Shown: positions 47,616-61,374, counted from the stretch's first letter. The stretch is 64,000 bases of DNA from Annona cherimola (GCA_030490835.1 CM059972.1:10198264-10262263); one strand, 5' to 3'. The notes: generated by a model from the letters alone, not told the origin. A program made the numbers and translations.

Positions 47616-49571
47616 CTAGACAGCCCTGCAACTGTATCTCTGGATGGATGGTTGTTGGCATTTTGATTCTTCTTTGTTTGGCCAACCTTTTAATCCACAG
47701 ACCTGAATTGACCGTTCTATCTGATGTGCCCCAACAGAGGATTCTCTCTCCAGCTGCAAACAGTATCTACCAAAAGTCCCCAGAGTCACTTGGAGTCTGA
47801 AGTCCACACTAAATAGAAATTTCAGCTCTAATCTGTTCATTTCTGCAGTACAAACTCCCCCGACCTTGGCATAATAAGCATTGTTGAAGAATCTGCATCC
47901 CAATCATCCCAAGCCAGGAGTGAATAGCTAGAATCTAATGAGAGAAGTAAGCAGAAAGACCTTGCAAATACAAATAAATTAAGAAGATACAAATGATTCT
48001 CCTCGCGTGAGTTCATTCATAGCATCGGGCAATGGGCCAATGGCAGGTTATGACTCAATGTTCCAAGAAGTTGATTTGTTAGGAAGCGAAATTGTTAATC
48101 ATGTAAAAAGAAAAATTAAAATGGAATAATAAAACAATAGGAAAATCCAACTCTGCTACAAAGGAAGCACCAACATTCAATGGATAATTTGTTGTTATTA
48201 ATTTTCATTTCTATAGATTGACAGAAGGATTTCTTGCAGTGAAACATCACTGAGAACAAGAGAAGAACTATGTTGTGGTTAATGCTTAGGATTGTGAGCA
48301 GAGAACAAGACATTGAGGCTGGCTCTGCTAGATAGCAGCAATACACAAAATGATAAATTGACTGAAATGGAAATTTGAAATTTTACCGAGGTCTCAATTT
48401 AGAAAATAATTTTTTTCAAAGAAAACCAGCAAAATGGCTTGCCTCATATTCATATGTGCATTTACAATGTATAGATATTTGATGTAAACTTCACAACAGA
48501 ACATATCATGATTCGAAAGGCATGATGCTTGAAAATGATCATATTTAAAATACAGAGTACCCCTTTCATGAGCAGATGGGAAGAATCTTGGTGCCATTTT
48601 GTTTCAGTCATCAATTGAACAACATGAGTATACATGCACACATGTAATGGTGAAGTGATGGCTATTATTTGGCAGACACCACCATATGTTTGTATTAAAA
48701 AAGGACAAAACATCCTCAGTATTAGCCACAAATTATGTGAATCAATTTATTTTTCAAGAGATTTCCATAGTCCTCACAGCACTGATTGGAATTCACATGC
48801 ACAATGAGGAATATGAGTTGCTACAATGTCTGATCTCCACAACAGTCATTTCAAATAATTGATGACTCATCATCCATCATAACACAAACTTCATATATGC
48901 CGACGGCTAACCTAAGCTGTCCAATAAAGATTTTTCTGAACATCAGCGAGTGCTTATGAAGTGACATTTTCAGCATGGTCCAATTGGTGTTGTGAATGGT
49001 ACAATGACTAATATTTGGTGGTTGAAATGTGTTATACTCCTTCGGAATATTTAGATCGTTTTGCTGACAAGCCAAGTGACAGGTGGATGATATTTGCTGA
49101 AGAATATGAAACAATGAAATTCAACAATTTTAGCAACCGATAGACTCAACCTGGTATATGAACTACTCACGCATCATCAATAAACTTTGCTGCCACCATC
49201 ACGCTTGTGATTAGAAGCCGATGAACATTGAGAGAGGTAAGATGAACATCTTTCTGTTGAAGGAATCTGTCCATGTAGATATGAGCAAGGACAAAGCAGG
49301 CAGGGCTGCAGTTTGAATACTTGAAAATACGATCCATGTACTGCCCAATGCTCAAGTTGGGAGCTCTGGAACCATGAAAAACTGTAATGACCTCTTTCTT
49401 TTTTGCCATTTCTAGCATTTTCTCATTCTTTTGAACAGATCTTTCAAGATGAGATGAGAGAAGTGACAATACCCTAGGAATTTCGGAACCTTCTCTATGC
49501 AATCCATTCAAACCTAAAGCCAAATAAACATCTGAGCTGACTGCCTCACTGTCATCTGGTAACGAACCCAT
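47616..49571 (-). CDS. P-type (U-type) cyclin, CYCP2/CYCU1-like
   Basis: Two exons on the minus strand, 49571-49171 and 47892-47616, with a GT-AG intron in the phase typical of this family; 225 aa. The N-terminus MGSLPDDSEAVSSDVYLAL is followed by a leucine-rich helix (RVLSLLSSHLERSVQKNEK). The cyclin box covers about residues 60-165: VFHGSRAPNLSIGQYMDRIF, CFVLAHIYMDRFL, NVHRLLITSVMVAAKFIDDA, then FFNNAYYAKVGGV and ELKFLFSVDFRLQV across the intron. These Pho80/PREG1-like cyclins bind A-type CDKs in plants and link growth to nutrient state. The protein reads most like Arabidopsis CYCP2;1 (CYCU1-1), from memory. The sequence just before the ATG is TTTCAG, so the start codon sits exactly at a 3' splice site of a 5' UTR intron; the in-frame extension upstream is intron. 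Confidence 0.92.
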
Positions 49572-51175
49572 CTGAAATTGCTGCGACACAACCATCACAA
49601 AGCATGTGCACTTCAGGAAATGCATCTCATCCAAATATCAAACAGCCAAGAGAGCACACAATCAGATGAGAACCCTCAAAAATGTAAAGGGTGAACATTA
49701 GCAATGGATGCAATCGAACATGAAAACATCATCAGTAGTTCTCATGGAACATTAATAAATGTTTACTAAGGATAAAAAAAAGTGCATTCTCTGCAAGTCT
49801 TATGTTGTAAACATAAGAAAAGTTTACATTTACATATTTTATATTCAAGAACTATAAAGGCTCGGAATAAGAACTAACAATCAGTTAAAAAGAAAAAAAA
49901 AGGAGAAAAAAATCTTGAGCAACTGCTTATTTATCTACCATGCTCAATCCAACATCAAGGAGCCAATGTTCGAAAGAATACATTTAGCTTTCCTATAAAA
50001 ACAGAAAAACCAAAAAACAAAAAACAACAACAAAACAAAACAGAATGTTGACACCACTCTCCCAAAAAGTTCTGCAATCACAATAAAACCCATTAAGAGT
50101 CATGCTCAAAACCAAGGATAACTAATCTCCAAAATTGCTGATTCAGAAAGCGCGCGACTCATAGAAAAATAAAAGGGAAAAAAAAAACAAGATTTGTAGT
50201 GCAAACCTCAGCAAAAAAACAAGTAATGATGATACCTCTTCTTCTGCTAGACACAGTCGGCAGTCATTTGCTAATCAGACTCCCTTCCAGTGCAAATGAC
50301 CAGAATTGAAGTAATATTGAGGCTGGGTAATCAAACAAATGGTCAGATTCGAAGAGGGGTCTGCATCTGCCATATTCATCAAGCAAACGGAAAAGCCCAG
50401 GCCCCAGCTACGTTTTTTTGGCTGAAAAGAATGTAAAAGACATGAAATGGGTAGGCATAATCCGATCTGGCATTGTGGGAGCATTCCTCATCGGCACAGC
50501 AAGCCTTCAGACTACACGGGCCACTGCCCCCACAAAGCTGGAGCTTGGATTCATGAACGATATCAACTCCTTGAACACAATACATGCATTTCCACTAGAA
50601 AACCCAACATAAGACAAGGGATTCAACCATAAAAGAGAAATAAAATGGACACTTCTCATGCAATCAGAGCAAACACAAAAGGAAGAAAATGCAAATCACA
50701 GCAAACCAAGAGCCATATACGCTCGCAGAGCAAAGCCAAATCATAAACCGCAACAAAGGCATGGGCCCGAATCGAGAACTTGGGAAAACAGTAACAAAGG
50801 CAGAGACCCAAATCAGGAAAGTGGAAAAGACTGGGATAAGGAAAAAAAATGCTTACAGGTAATCAACAGACCAAACTGAAGAAGAGTTCTTTTGTCTACA
50901 TGAGCAATAGACAGAACAGAAGAAGAAATTAGACTATAGAAAATAAATTCTTCTACATCTCCCTTCCTCTCTTCCTCCTCCTTGCAGCTGCTTTGCACTT
51001 TACTGTTTGGAGCATGAGGAGGAAGAGGCAGCTGCATTCACATGGCATCTGCCGCATCTCTTCTTTATTCGATTGTGGCTTTCTATTTGGATAATTACAG
51101 ACGCCGCCCTTCATTTTCCGACAATTTCAAGCAAGGGAGACATGCTTGATTTCCCTCGTTTAAAGCTCAAGGGCA

Positions 51176-51252
51176 GCCACCGGGGCAGTGCCCTTGTTGA
51201 ACTGGCGCATTTGATGCCGACGCAGGTTCGACTCCTGCTGAACGCGGATGAT

Positions 51253-51287
<35 letters not shown>
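51176..51287 (+). mobile_element. tRNA-like Pol III box region with T33 tract (possible SINE remnant)
   Basis: GCAGG-TTCGACT-CCTGC near 51224 is a perfect T-arm hairpin and box B match, with a box A-like TGGCGCATTTGATG shortly upstream. It is followed by an unbroken run of 33 T (51255-51287). Box spacing is too short for a normal tRNA and no acceptor stem forms, so a deleted SINE or tRNA relic is more likely. Confidence 0.4.
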
Positions 51288-51288
<1 letters not shown>

Positions 51289-54200
51289 ACAACGAGAGTA
51301 TTTACACATGTTTCTCACGTGAATTGGAGTGTTTATAGGTCCACGGTGAAAGTTGTGAAATTGCCTCATCATAATATCAGTTGTCGTGTTATATATCATC
51401 TTAATAAAATTGCCGAATTATAATATCGATTATTACTGTGTATGTCATCTCAATAAAAAAAAAAGGCTCATTAAGCTAATTAATGTTGTCTTTTGTGCCA
51501 CGGATAAAAAGTCAAAAAGAATAAATTACAAACACAATCATAAATTTTACACTTATTTTTGTGTAGTATTTTTTAGTTGAGCAAATTACAAATATACTAA
51601 TGAATTTTATTTTTAATTTCATTTATACCTATGAATTTTAAAAAATTCTAAATATACCCACGTATATTTAGATTATAAACACAACCATAAATTTTAGAAT
51701 TATTTTTATGTAATATGTTTTAGTTGGGCAAATTACAAATATACTTATAAAATTTACTTCTAATTTCACCCGTACTTATAAATTTGCTCAAGCTCTATGT
51801 GGCGGGTTTACTCAAAGTTAAATATTTATATTCAAATAATATATAATTTATAGTTATAAAATTATCAAAAATTCATTAGAATATCTATTTTTAGTTATAA
51901 AATCATAATTAAGGATGAACATATTTGTCATTTTATAAGGGCTAACGATTTTCTTTAACGGATTCTTAATAACATAACTATAAGTAAAATTTTAAGCAAA
52001 ATACATCATTATATTGAAATTTTTAAAAGTTAGTGACTATAAATAAAATTAATTCTTGGGCATATGTAGATTTTATCCTTTTTCATATGAATCCACTACA
52101 CAGCGGCATGATTTTTGAATGAGTTGTGTTATAAACAGACAACAAATGTGGTGTGTTTCGTAACTGAGCAAAAAGAAGGTTAAAATCTGTTTTTTTTTCC
52201 TCTTTTTGATTAATTAGTAGCTGCTTGAACACATTTTTTTATTGTTAACTTTACTTATTATTTTTGTTTAAGTTTTATATCGTTTTCTTAACTGTCTAAT
52301 CTACAACTCTAGTTTTTTATTCTTAGTAATACTTTCAGTTATTATCTTTTATGTTTTATTGAGTTGTTTGCCTATTTCAATTATTTCACTTATAAAATTT
52401 TCTATTTTATTTTTAATTATTATCATCTATCTTATTACATTTAAAACGTTGCAAAATCTTATCTATCTTGTTTGATCTATCCCAACTCCGACTTTGGTCG
52501 AACAATTTTACATAAGCGGTGAGTTACATTTCAATTCATTTTTGTCCAAAATGGTCTTTGCAATTCAATTTTTTTTTTTTTAACACTATTAGCCTGAGAG
52601 AAGTCAACACCTGGATGATGAGATAATTGACTATATTGGTAAGTGCGTGTAAAATGTCCAAAGTTCGAAACCAGACTACTAGACTCCGACGTTAGCTACC
52701 ATACTAAAAGGATTGTTTTGAAAATATTTAAACTAGAGATTCAAGTTATAATTGAGCGGAAGTTATAAGGTACAATTTGCTAAAACCGCCATAAGTGTCC
52801 ACATGGTATGAGGAAATGAATAAGATAAATTTTATGATAAAAATTTCAAGAGTTTCGAGAAAGAGATGCGATTAGAAAGTAAAAATATGATGCAATGCGA
52901 TACAAATAACTATTAGAAGTAAATATAATAAAAATAAATAACTAAAGTATTGTATGAAAATATACAAAAATGATTAGAAAGTATAAGTAACAATACAAAA
53001 ATAGGTTTGCAATTAATTAAGATGTCAAATCCTGTGAATGTGTGGGAAAAGTTAGACATTTTTTTTTTTAGTAGTTACAAGTGTTAACCTTCATTTAGCG
53101 ATGACGAAAATTACAGAAATTTTTTTTTGAAAAAAACTGATGTAATGTAACGCGAGTATTCACCGGAGTAAGAAAATAAATATAAAATAGATAGAGTAGT
53201 TATATAAAGAATATTAGAAAATATTGAAATGAAAATGAAAATTAAAAATATAGTATTTTGATAGTTAAAATATCAAATCAATCACAATAAATATAAAAAT
53301 AGGAAGAAATTTTTTTTCATTCCCTTCTCACCAAACATAGCGGTCAGTGATGCTATAGAAAAAGTTGAAAATTTAAGTGATGCAATGTGATATGAGTAAA
53401 TAAAGATAAAATAAATAACGTAACTGCTTAAAAGTATTTAAAATGGTTAGAATATAAAAAAATAAAAAATGTTAGTTAGAGTGTTGATATGTAAGTTCTT
53501 TTATTTGTTATTGAATAGACATCAAATTCGATGTGAAAATAAGGTCAAGTCAACTTGTGCACCTTATCTCGATTTTATATAAAGTTGAGGTAAATATTTT
53601 GGTATGGTGAGGTGAAGCGGGTTATGACTTATGATACGAGACAAGTTCTTTAATTTTGGGTGGGCCAGAGTCCACCATGTTTTGACCCATCTTATTCCAC
53701 TATATATAAATTATTTTTATAAACCATATAATTTACTTATGTGAATGCAATTTTATTGTGTAAACATGTTTAACTTTATGACTTATAATGTGAATAAGGT
53801 TCGAGTGGATGTACATTTAACTTTATAACTCATTTATATGGCTAAATTTTTATTTTTAATTGTATATATTATTCAAATTATGTCCTTTTCATGATTTATC
53901 AATAAAACAAAAAGTATCATTAATATTATTTATATCTTTCAAGAACGAATACTATTATCTATATTATTTTATTAAAGGTCAATATACATACTTATCAGGA
54001 TGAAGTTACAAATAAAATTTTATTAACACTTTGTTATGATAATTGTTTTTCACTTCCCTAAATAATAGAAATATTTAACTTTTAAATTTATCATAGTTGT
54101 AACTTTATATTTTTTTGATGAAACTTTATATTGAATGCATTTAAAATTTTAAAATCATCACACGCTTTTTCAACCTAATCGTACCGAAATTAATCCAAAA

Positions 54201-54959
54201 TTTATCACAAGGCTTATTAAAAAAACGACGGTCAAATATATTTTATCTTTCCTCAATATAGAAATATAAAAATGAGATTTATTTAAAAAAAAAAAAAAAC
54301 GATGGTTGAATCTATTTTATCTCACTCAATATAAAAAGTAAGATGTGGCAAATTTTTAAAAAATAGGACAACCTACCCCTCACCAGTCGCTCTCAATTTT
54401 CACCCCCTACCTCATCGACCACGTCTGCGGCATCCTTTTTGCCGTAACACTGCCTTTTGGGATCAAATGGCACAATACTCAAGCGCTCTGCCGCTGCAAT
54501 GATATGCATTCATAAATCATAATGATTTAGGTTTGTGGGTGGAAAATTCTTCTCATCCACATCCAAATCGTAAATATTAATAATAACTATTTAAAAGTTA
54601 AAAAAGATATTCCGTGATATACGCGCCAATTATAGTATCAAAAAGTGAACGGTTCAGGTGAAAATTCAAAATTTCTAATTCAGACATCAAATCCTACCAT
54701 TCTCCTTTGTTTACGTATGATGAAATCAAACTATCCATTTGGTACTTGGATCCATGTCTAGTCAAATGGACGGCTGAGATGGGTAACGGAAATCGATGTG
54801 GCCCCCTACATATACTGCTGAATTAGTGCACACGTGTGGTGGGGGATGCATGCGGTAGTTTGCATTAATTGTCACGGTGGTGGCATCTTGTCGCTAGTGG
54901 GAAATAGCTTTACACGCGGAGTGAGATTGACCGATTGGAACCTATGCACCCGATTGTAC

Positions 54960-55300
54960 TTAACTTTACGGCAGGCATTAAGGATCATTACATTTATTTT
55001 AATTTATTTTTTTATTTTTTTGAAATTTTTTATACAAGTGTTAATATAAGTGTATTTAACATGTCTCTCAATTTTTATTATTTTTAGAGTATTTTAGATA
55101 TTTATTTTTTATTTTTGAAAATTAGTGACATTTGAGTAATTTACTAATAATTTTCAAAAATTAAAAATAAATATCTAAAATACTCCAAAAATAGTAAAAA
55201 TTGATTCACATGTTAAATACACTTAAATTAATACTTGTATAAAAAAATTTAAAAAATAAAAATTAGATTAATGCACTAGAGTGCATAAGATTGCAATCCG
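54960..55300. mobile_element. MITE family B (foldback)
   Basis: Left arm with TAAGTGTATTTAACATGTC and TCAATTTTTATTATTTTT; right arm with TAGTAAAAATTGATTCACAT and GTTAAATACACTTAAATTAA. The apex is near 55140, and the outer ends share GCAT/ATGC words. Confidence 0.7.
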
Positions 55301-55374
55301 AGATTAACACCCCAATTCCCTACTCAACTTAGCATGATTATTTTAAGGGAACATTTCCCAAGGAAGCTATCTAG

Positions 55375-55585
55375 TGTTTCAGTGCATGTAAGTGCAAAAA
55401 TTAATTTTTTTTATTTTTTTATCAAATTAAGAAATTATTATTGATTTTAAAAAATTCAAAAAAATATCTACGAATATCTAAAAATAGTAAAAATTGACAC
55501 ATATGCTAAATACAACTAGATTAACAGTTGTTTAAAAAATTTTAAAAATATCTACCATTTATTAGGTGCACTGAAATTCGAGGGG
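55375..55585. mobile_element. MITE family B, shortened
   Basis: TTTCAGTGCATGTAAGTGC on the left and GGTGCACTGAAATTCGAG on the right are inverted (TTTCAGTGCA). The right-arm core (AGTAAAAATTGACACATATG, GATTAACAGTTG) is retained. Confidence 0.6.
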
Positions 55586-56564
55586 TGTGTTCTATAAATG
55601 CCCAGAACATTGTAGCCTACAAGCTAATTTGTAATTATAAAAAAATAGATGATTTGTTTTGCAAATACTCCTCAATAATACACCCCATTGATTGTGCCTT
55701 CTTTTATCTTTATTAATATACTTCCTATTATATTTATGCCATGAGCTAATACATGGTTTAATAGATATTATTGGAGAAGTTCTTGAAAATGTGAAATTAA
55801 TCGTGTCGCCTAATGAATGGTAGAGATGCACATATATTTAATCCAAACAATAGTCTTTCTTTTTTTAACAGTGCTGAAATTAAATTAATTTATTGGTGGT
55901 CCTCTTTGCTTACGTTTATAGATGACTGTGATGCCCAGCCAAACTCGAATGCACGCGTGTGGATGCATGCACTGGTTTCATTTTCTCTTCGTGCATGCAT
56001 CGTGTTGGCATCTAGTTCGTGGGGAAATAGTTGTCCATGAGTCACTTGCCATCGAATCCTACTCATTTCCATCAACGTCACACTCTCACAGAATATATAT
56101 ATATATATAGAGAACGATTTTCCACTAGTCGACAACCACAATTAATTGCAGACTTGCAATAAAAAAATATCTCCCTTAGGTAAAGTAGCAGCGCGATTCA
56201 GTAACCCTTGAGTCGACTAGCCCAGCGCCTATGCCGCAGCGGTGCTTGTGTCTTACATTTGTACAGGGGTCTTGAGTTCCATCCGAATGGGGATCCATTG
56301 TCTTCTTATTATGCTATGAGGTAGCTATGTTTTCATATTTGGTACGGCGGAGCTTGGCAGTTGAGACGATTAGCTAGAACGGTAAGCTACTTTTTATTTA
56401 TTTATTTATTGAAGTATATTTTACCATATATCTCAATTCATATTACATTCAAAGTTTTATAATTTTTCCTGAAGAAGACAATAAGCTTTTGAATATCAAC
56501 TGGGAGACCACCAGCTGCCACCCAATATAAAGAGAGACTACACAAATGCCCTCACCTCAAGTCT

Positions 56565-56592
56565 GTTCGAACTCCCACAGTGGGAGTCGAAC
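56565..56592. repeat. Short inverted repeat with a Pol III B box-like motif on each strand
   Basis: GTTCGAACTCCCAC is followed almost directly by TGGGAGTCGAAC, so both strands read GTTCGA-ACTCCC-like. It may be a junction of two tRNA-derived elements or a chance palindrome. Confidence 0.35.
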
Positions 56593-58497
56593 ACGCATAG
56601 GCCGCTGAACAAGAATTCCGTTCCCGCTCCCGTGGCGCTCGTTTGGTAATGAGCTCCTTTCTTTTTTACTCTTCTATTTATTATATTGCAGTAGGCCATT
56701 CAATGGCTGATCAAGGACCTCGGCCAGGGAGGGGATGCAATCTAAAATAAAGGGATTATATTATTATTCCAGAGGGAAAATCAGGGTGAAATGAACTGTA
56801 TTTTCTAAATTTATATCTTTTGATAATAATATTTTTCAAAATCTTAAGAAACTTATACTAATTTCCAATATTTAAGTGGGAGCTGGTGATGACATTAGCT
56901 ATGGTTACAATCGGAACCAAGTTACAACTAATTTACCAATCTAATTTACTCTTAATCAATTGCCTCTGTAAGTCTAATCCTCAAGCTGCAATTCCTTTGC
57001 CATCTCTTCTTCTTGATTGAAATTTGAGCACATGATAACATCAACGAAAAAATAAAATAAAATAAAATAGACCAGATGATTCATCGATCGCTTCAAGCTC
57101 TTTAATTTCCTATGGTTCGCTCAATAATGACCGCAGATTCTGTCCTGGATTATTCCAAATTTCCAGTATTCTGGTCTGTATATTTTCTTCCTCTGGGTTC
57201 AGAACTTGAGATTTTATTACTAGTCAAAATCTCCATGCATTGATTACTACTTTGCCTCTCAAGAAAGTAAAGACCGATAATCCATTCATCGTTACCTTTT
57301 CCTTTTATTTCTCTATTTATATTTTTTATGTCTCATGTTTATCGGTCCAGATCCATCCAATATAATGACCAAAATGGCAAGAAATCATGATAATTTCTGC
57401 TACATGAAAAAAAACTTAGAAACCAAGAATACCGTGCATTTGAGTGCCGATTGGAAAATTCCTTCCCATGCTTCCTTCATAGTCAAAGGGCATGCCTTTC
57501 GGCGCACTTGAACCTTTAAAAAAACATGATATCTGTGCGGCCCACCCCATATACGATTCCTAGCCAATGATGATTCTCACAAATTTCTCTATATGTGATG
57601 CTCTCCATTATTTGCAGTAATCTTCTCTATAGATCTCTATAAAAAGGATATTAAAGAGCTAAATAAATTCGTTACAACTTAGATGACCAAGGGACTGACT
57701 TGTGTATAGGGTCTTAGGGTAAGGAGGTCTAAAGTTCAAAATCGGATAAAAGCTATGATGTAGTTACTTCTCTCTTGGAGGATACCATCGCGTGTGATGT
57801 AAACGTCATTGTGAAGAACTTCCTGAGGAAGGTAGATCATCATAGAAAGGTCTAAAAGCTGTAAAAGAGTATAATTTGAAACTCGTCAACATGACAACTA
57901 GAGTAAAATCTAACTAAGCACATTTTCAATGTAAAATTCTGTTGTTTGCTCATATATACGAGTCGTTAAAGTTTTACGTGATTTTATTTAATGTTTATAA
58001 TAAAATGACATATTTTTACTAATTTTAGTAAAACAAGCAAAGTAAATTTTCATAATTTTATGTGTACGAATTGCAACCTGGGCTTGCTTCTTCTCTTCTA
58101 TAAAGTTCAAGCTATTCTTGCTATCTGAACAAATATTGAATAATATTCTAAAATTTTTTCCTAAATTTCATGTTTGAGTTTTATATTAAAATTTGTTTAT
58201 CAATTTTGAAAGCTTAGTCTTGTGTTGGCCTTGTTATCATGCATTTTTCGTGGTGTCCAAAGTAGGTTGCATAATTTTTTCAGGAGGTAAATCAGTTCTG
58301 TAAATAAATAAATATATATATACATATCTATTTGAAGGTTTTTGAATATTGAATGATTAATTTGTTCGAGATAATATAGCACGTTTTTTTACCTTTACAT
58401 CCCACTGTTTATTTTTAAAATGTCCGAATTATATGCGTATGATTTTATTTCTATTAAAATGGACCAATATGTCATAAGAAAAACTGTCCTGGACAAA

Positions 58498-58498
<1 letters not shown>

Positions 58499-58552
<54 letters not shown>
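58499..58552. repeat. (AAT)n microsatellite, about 18 units
   Basis: An uninterrupted ATAATAATA run. It explains the poly-Tyr stretch of the small minus-strand frame across it. Confidence 0.95.
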
Positions 58553-59514
58553 TTAAGCTACATTGACCGTATCCCAACTAGCCAGCTGGTATGTGTGCAG
58601 ATGTACCCGTAAATGGTGCAGCTGGCTGCGTGGCGTGCAAGTTGAAACATGAAAAGCTTGAGACAGCAACGTGACACCTTCCAATCTGGAGAGAGGCCAG
58701 GTCTGTTGCATGTGAGTGACACACCACCATCGGATCCAACACATGGTGGGCCCCACCACCGACACCTTCAATCGGTAGGTTAGAGCAATTGAAACTCATA
58801 TATATATATGGGCACGATGAGAGGCTGAACATAAACCGACAGATGCATGAGGCAAATTCATCAATCCTATGAAAAGGTTGGACGGCCCAAGGGGAATATA
58901 TACAAACTGCAACACAAAAGTCAGGCATATATATATATATTAAAAAATATATAGTGATTTCCGACCAGTCGTAAAGGATTGCAGGGTTATATATATATAT
59001 CTTTTATTTGAATAAGTGAGAATAACAATAATCTAATTCAAGAAGGTCACCTAAGACATTCATATGAACCTTTATCAAAAAAAAAAGACATTCATATGAA
59101 CTGTTTTAATTTGTATCGTTGATTCGTTTACAAATACTAATAAACGAAAAACAGGCAGACAGACATAGTTATTTAATTGGTTAGAAAAGAAAAAGATGTT
59201 GACAGGAAAATCTCGCATACCACTACCCAGAAGCCTGTTTAATTTCATAAAGTCACTTGTTGATGTAGCATACAAAAAAATTTCCCCTTTTTTCTGGTAT
59301 AATCAACTAAATTAAGCAGCAAAATGTCACGTGGAAAAGATACGTGGAGAGGTTAAATATATACATATATAGAAACGTTCTGGAGCTTCATAGTATTTTC
59401 GTTGGCGGTGCCGACGCTCGCAAAGGGAACTTCGCCTCCATTTCCAATCCGGGTTCTTAAGACACGGTGCAGGATTAGCCAGGCATAGGTTCCGAGCAAT
59501 CAAATTGGGTTTTG

Positions 59515-59823
59515 TTTCAATACAACGGGATCTAGGAATTTTATTTTTTAATATTTTAAAAAAATTTATAAAGCTTTTAATTTAATTTATGTAGTAAGTT
59601 TTATCATTTTTGAATGTTTGTAAATATTTTTTATTTTTAAAAACAGAGATATTTTAGTCAATTAAAAAGTATTAAAACACTCGTATTTAAAAATAAAATA
59701 TATATATATATACATACGTATTTTCAAAAATGGTAAAATTTTAGTTTATAAATTAAATACACCTAGATTAAGAATTTTACAAAAAAAATAAAAAAATAAA
59801 AAATGTAGTGGGATGTATTGAAA
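59515..59823. mobile_element. MITE family B (foldback)
   Basis: Termini TTTCAATACA and TGTATTGAAA are inverted. Arms carry TAATTTATGTAGTAAGTTTT and AAATTTTAGTTTATAAATTA-like cores around an apex near 59665. Confidence 0.65.
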
Positions 59824-59984
59824 TATTCTCTGTCAAACTGACTCCATAAAAATATAATAAGCATAATTGATGATGTCGCCATTAAATCCTTACCAAGTGA
59901 TTGATGGCTTTCTCCAGGAAAACACTAATCCTACATGGCAGATGCACACTCACAAAAGGCCCATGTCAAATAAAATCCATTATC

Positions 59985-60210
59985 CTAAGGGCCCAATAAA
60001 AATGGGTGAATTTTTTGGGCCCTATCGTGTGAGTAGATTTGGGAGTTCAGAATTGTAGATACCCTTTTTGCTACCAAAGCATGCCAAAATCGTCGCACCC
60101 CCAACCAACAGCAGGAAGCCAAGAAAGCAGCCGCACTCCAAAGGCCTGTAAATAACGGCCTTGGCAGCATTGTCGTTGCTCTGCAGGCAGTAGAGAAATT
60201 CGTGCTCCAC
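59985..60210 (-). other. Unassigned open frame with one possible membrane helix
   Basis: The minus-strand frame is open for 62 codons and contains CFLGFLLLVGGATILACFG, a good hydrophobic segment. It is preceded by an acceptor-like TTTCTCTACTGCCTGCAG. There is no ATG (the frame start is GTG after a TAG) and no family recognised. It could be an exon of an unseen gene or chance. Confidence 0.2.
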
Positions 60211-61263
60211 TGTCTACAATTTCCACTACCACTACTCAGTTTCCAATTTTATTTATTTATTTTTTTCATTTCCTTATTTCAGAAAAAGGTGTTGGTTTAC
60301 AATCCAAGATCAGTTGATAGGGATGCCAAGCATCTGCAGTTTCTGAATCTTGTGCCGGAATCCAGTCTCTCTGTTTTTTAATCTACCCTCAAGGATTGAT
60401 GGCGACTCTATTTTCTTCTCAAACTAGTTTTGCATTTTTCATTTATAATTATCCAGATATTGTCCATGTAACTCTGTTGAAGGTGGGATAGGCTAACTGC
60501 AATATTGCTTGTAATCTGAAGGTGTGAAAAATCTGTTTGATCACCCAAAGAGTCGTCATCTCGAGTCACTCTGCAGAGTTAGTTTGGTTGGAATTTTATA
60601 TGGGGGTCTTTGCATTTTAAAGCATGGATTTTCAATGAAACTGTGACAGCCAATTCGTTCACAGTTGCCTGCTTTCTTCTAATTCCTTTTTGGTAGATTA
60701 AAATGTGCTGAGTTGTCTCACGAACACGCCAACTGTTATATATTAGTCTTCGCACGTTGAGTCAGCTGGGTAGATTTTACGAGGTTACGACGTGGCTCCA
60801 TTTACCCAGCATATAACGCTGTCCTGATGCCTGCATTATTTTCATTGAAAAAATAAAAATAAAAATTGCAGCATTGTCGTTAAACTGAAACAACGCTGGT
60901 GATCTCTCTGATATCAAAAATATCATCGTCAATCAGAGGAGAATTATAATTTTCCTGTAAAAAGGATCACTAATATTATTGCTTCTGTTATTGGTTGCAA
61001 AACTTTAATAAAGCAGGTGTAAATCCAACATTACTTGTGTAGATTGAAGGAAAATTTTCAACTCATGGTGACGCTCTTCCTTACAGTGTTACAAAAATAT
61101 ATTTGAAAAATAACAACATATGACACACCTTGTTTCATAATATTTAATAAAGTTATAGTGTTTAATAAATATCATTGAACTGTAAATTTTCCTACATATT
61201 CTTTATCGTCTTGTTGGGCGGTACAAGAATTTTCTCGCATTTTGTCCATAGTTTCTTGACCAA

Positions 61264-61374
61264 TTGACTTGAAATAGTTTAAGAATTCAATCTATTTTAA
61301 TTGACTTGAAATAGTTTAAGAATTCAATATATTTTAATTGACTTGAAATAGTTTAAGAATTCAATATATTTTAA
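61264..61374. repeat. 37-bp tandem repeat, three copies
   Basis: TTGACTTGAAATAGTTTAAG at 61264 recurs at 61301 and 61338. The copies differ only at one base (ATCTATT versus ATATATT). Confidence 0.95.

Noticed and set aside
50658..50879. 73-codon Lys/Gln-rich plus-strand ORF
   Set aside because: It lies in the probable cyclin promoter or leader. A-rich composition explains it and nothing is conserved to my knowledge.
51220..51245. A functional tRNA gene
   Set aside because: The T-arm is perfect, but there is no acceptor stem or D-arm at the right distance.
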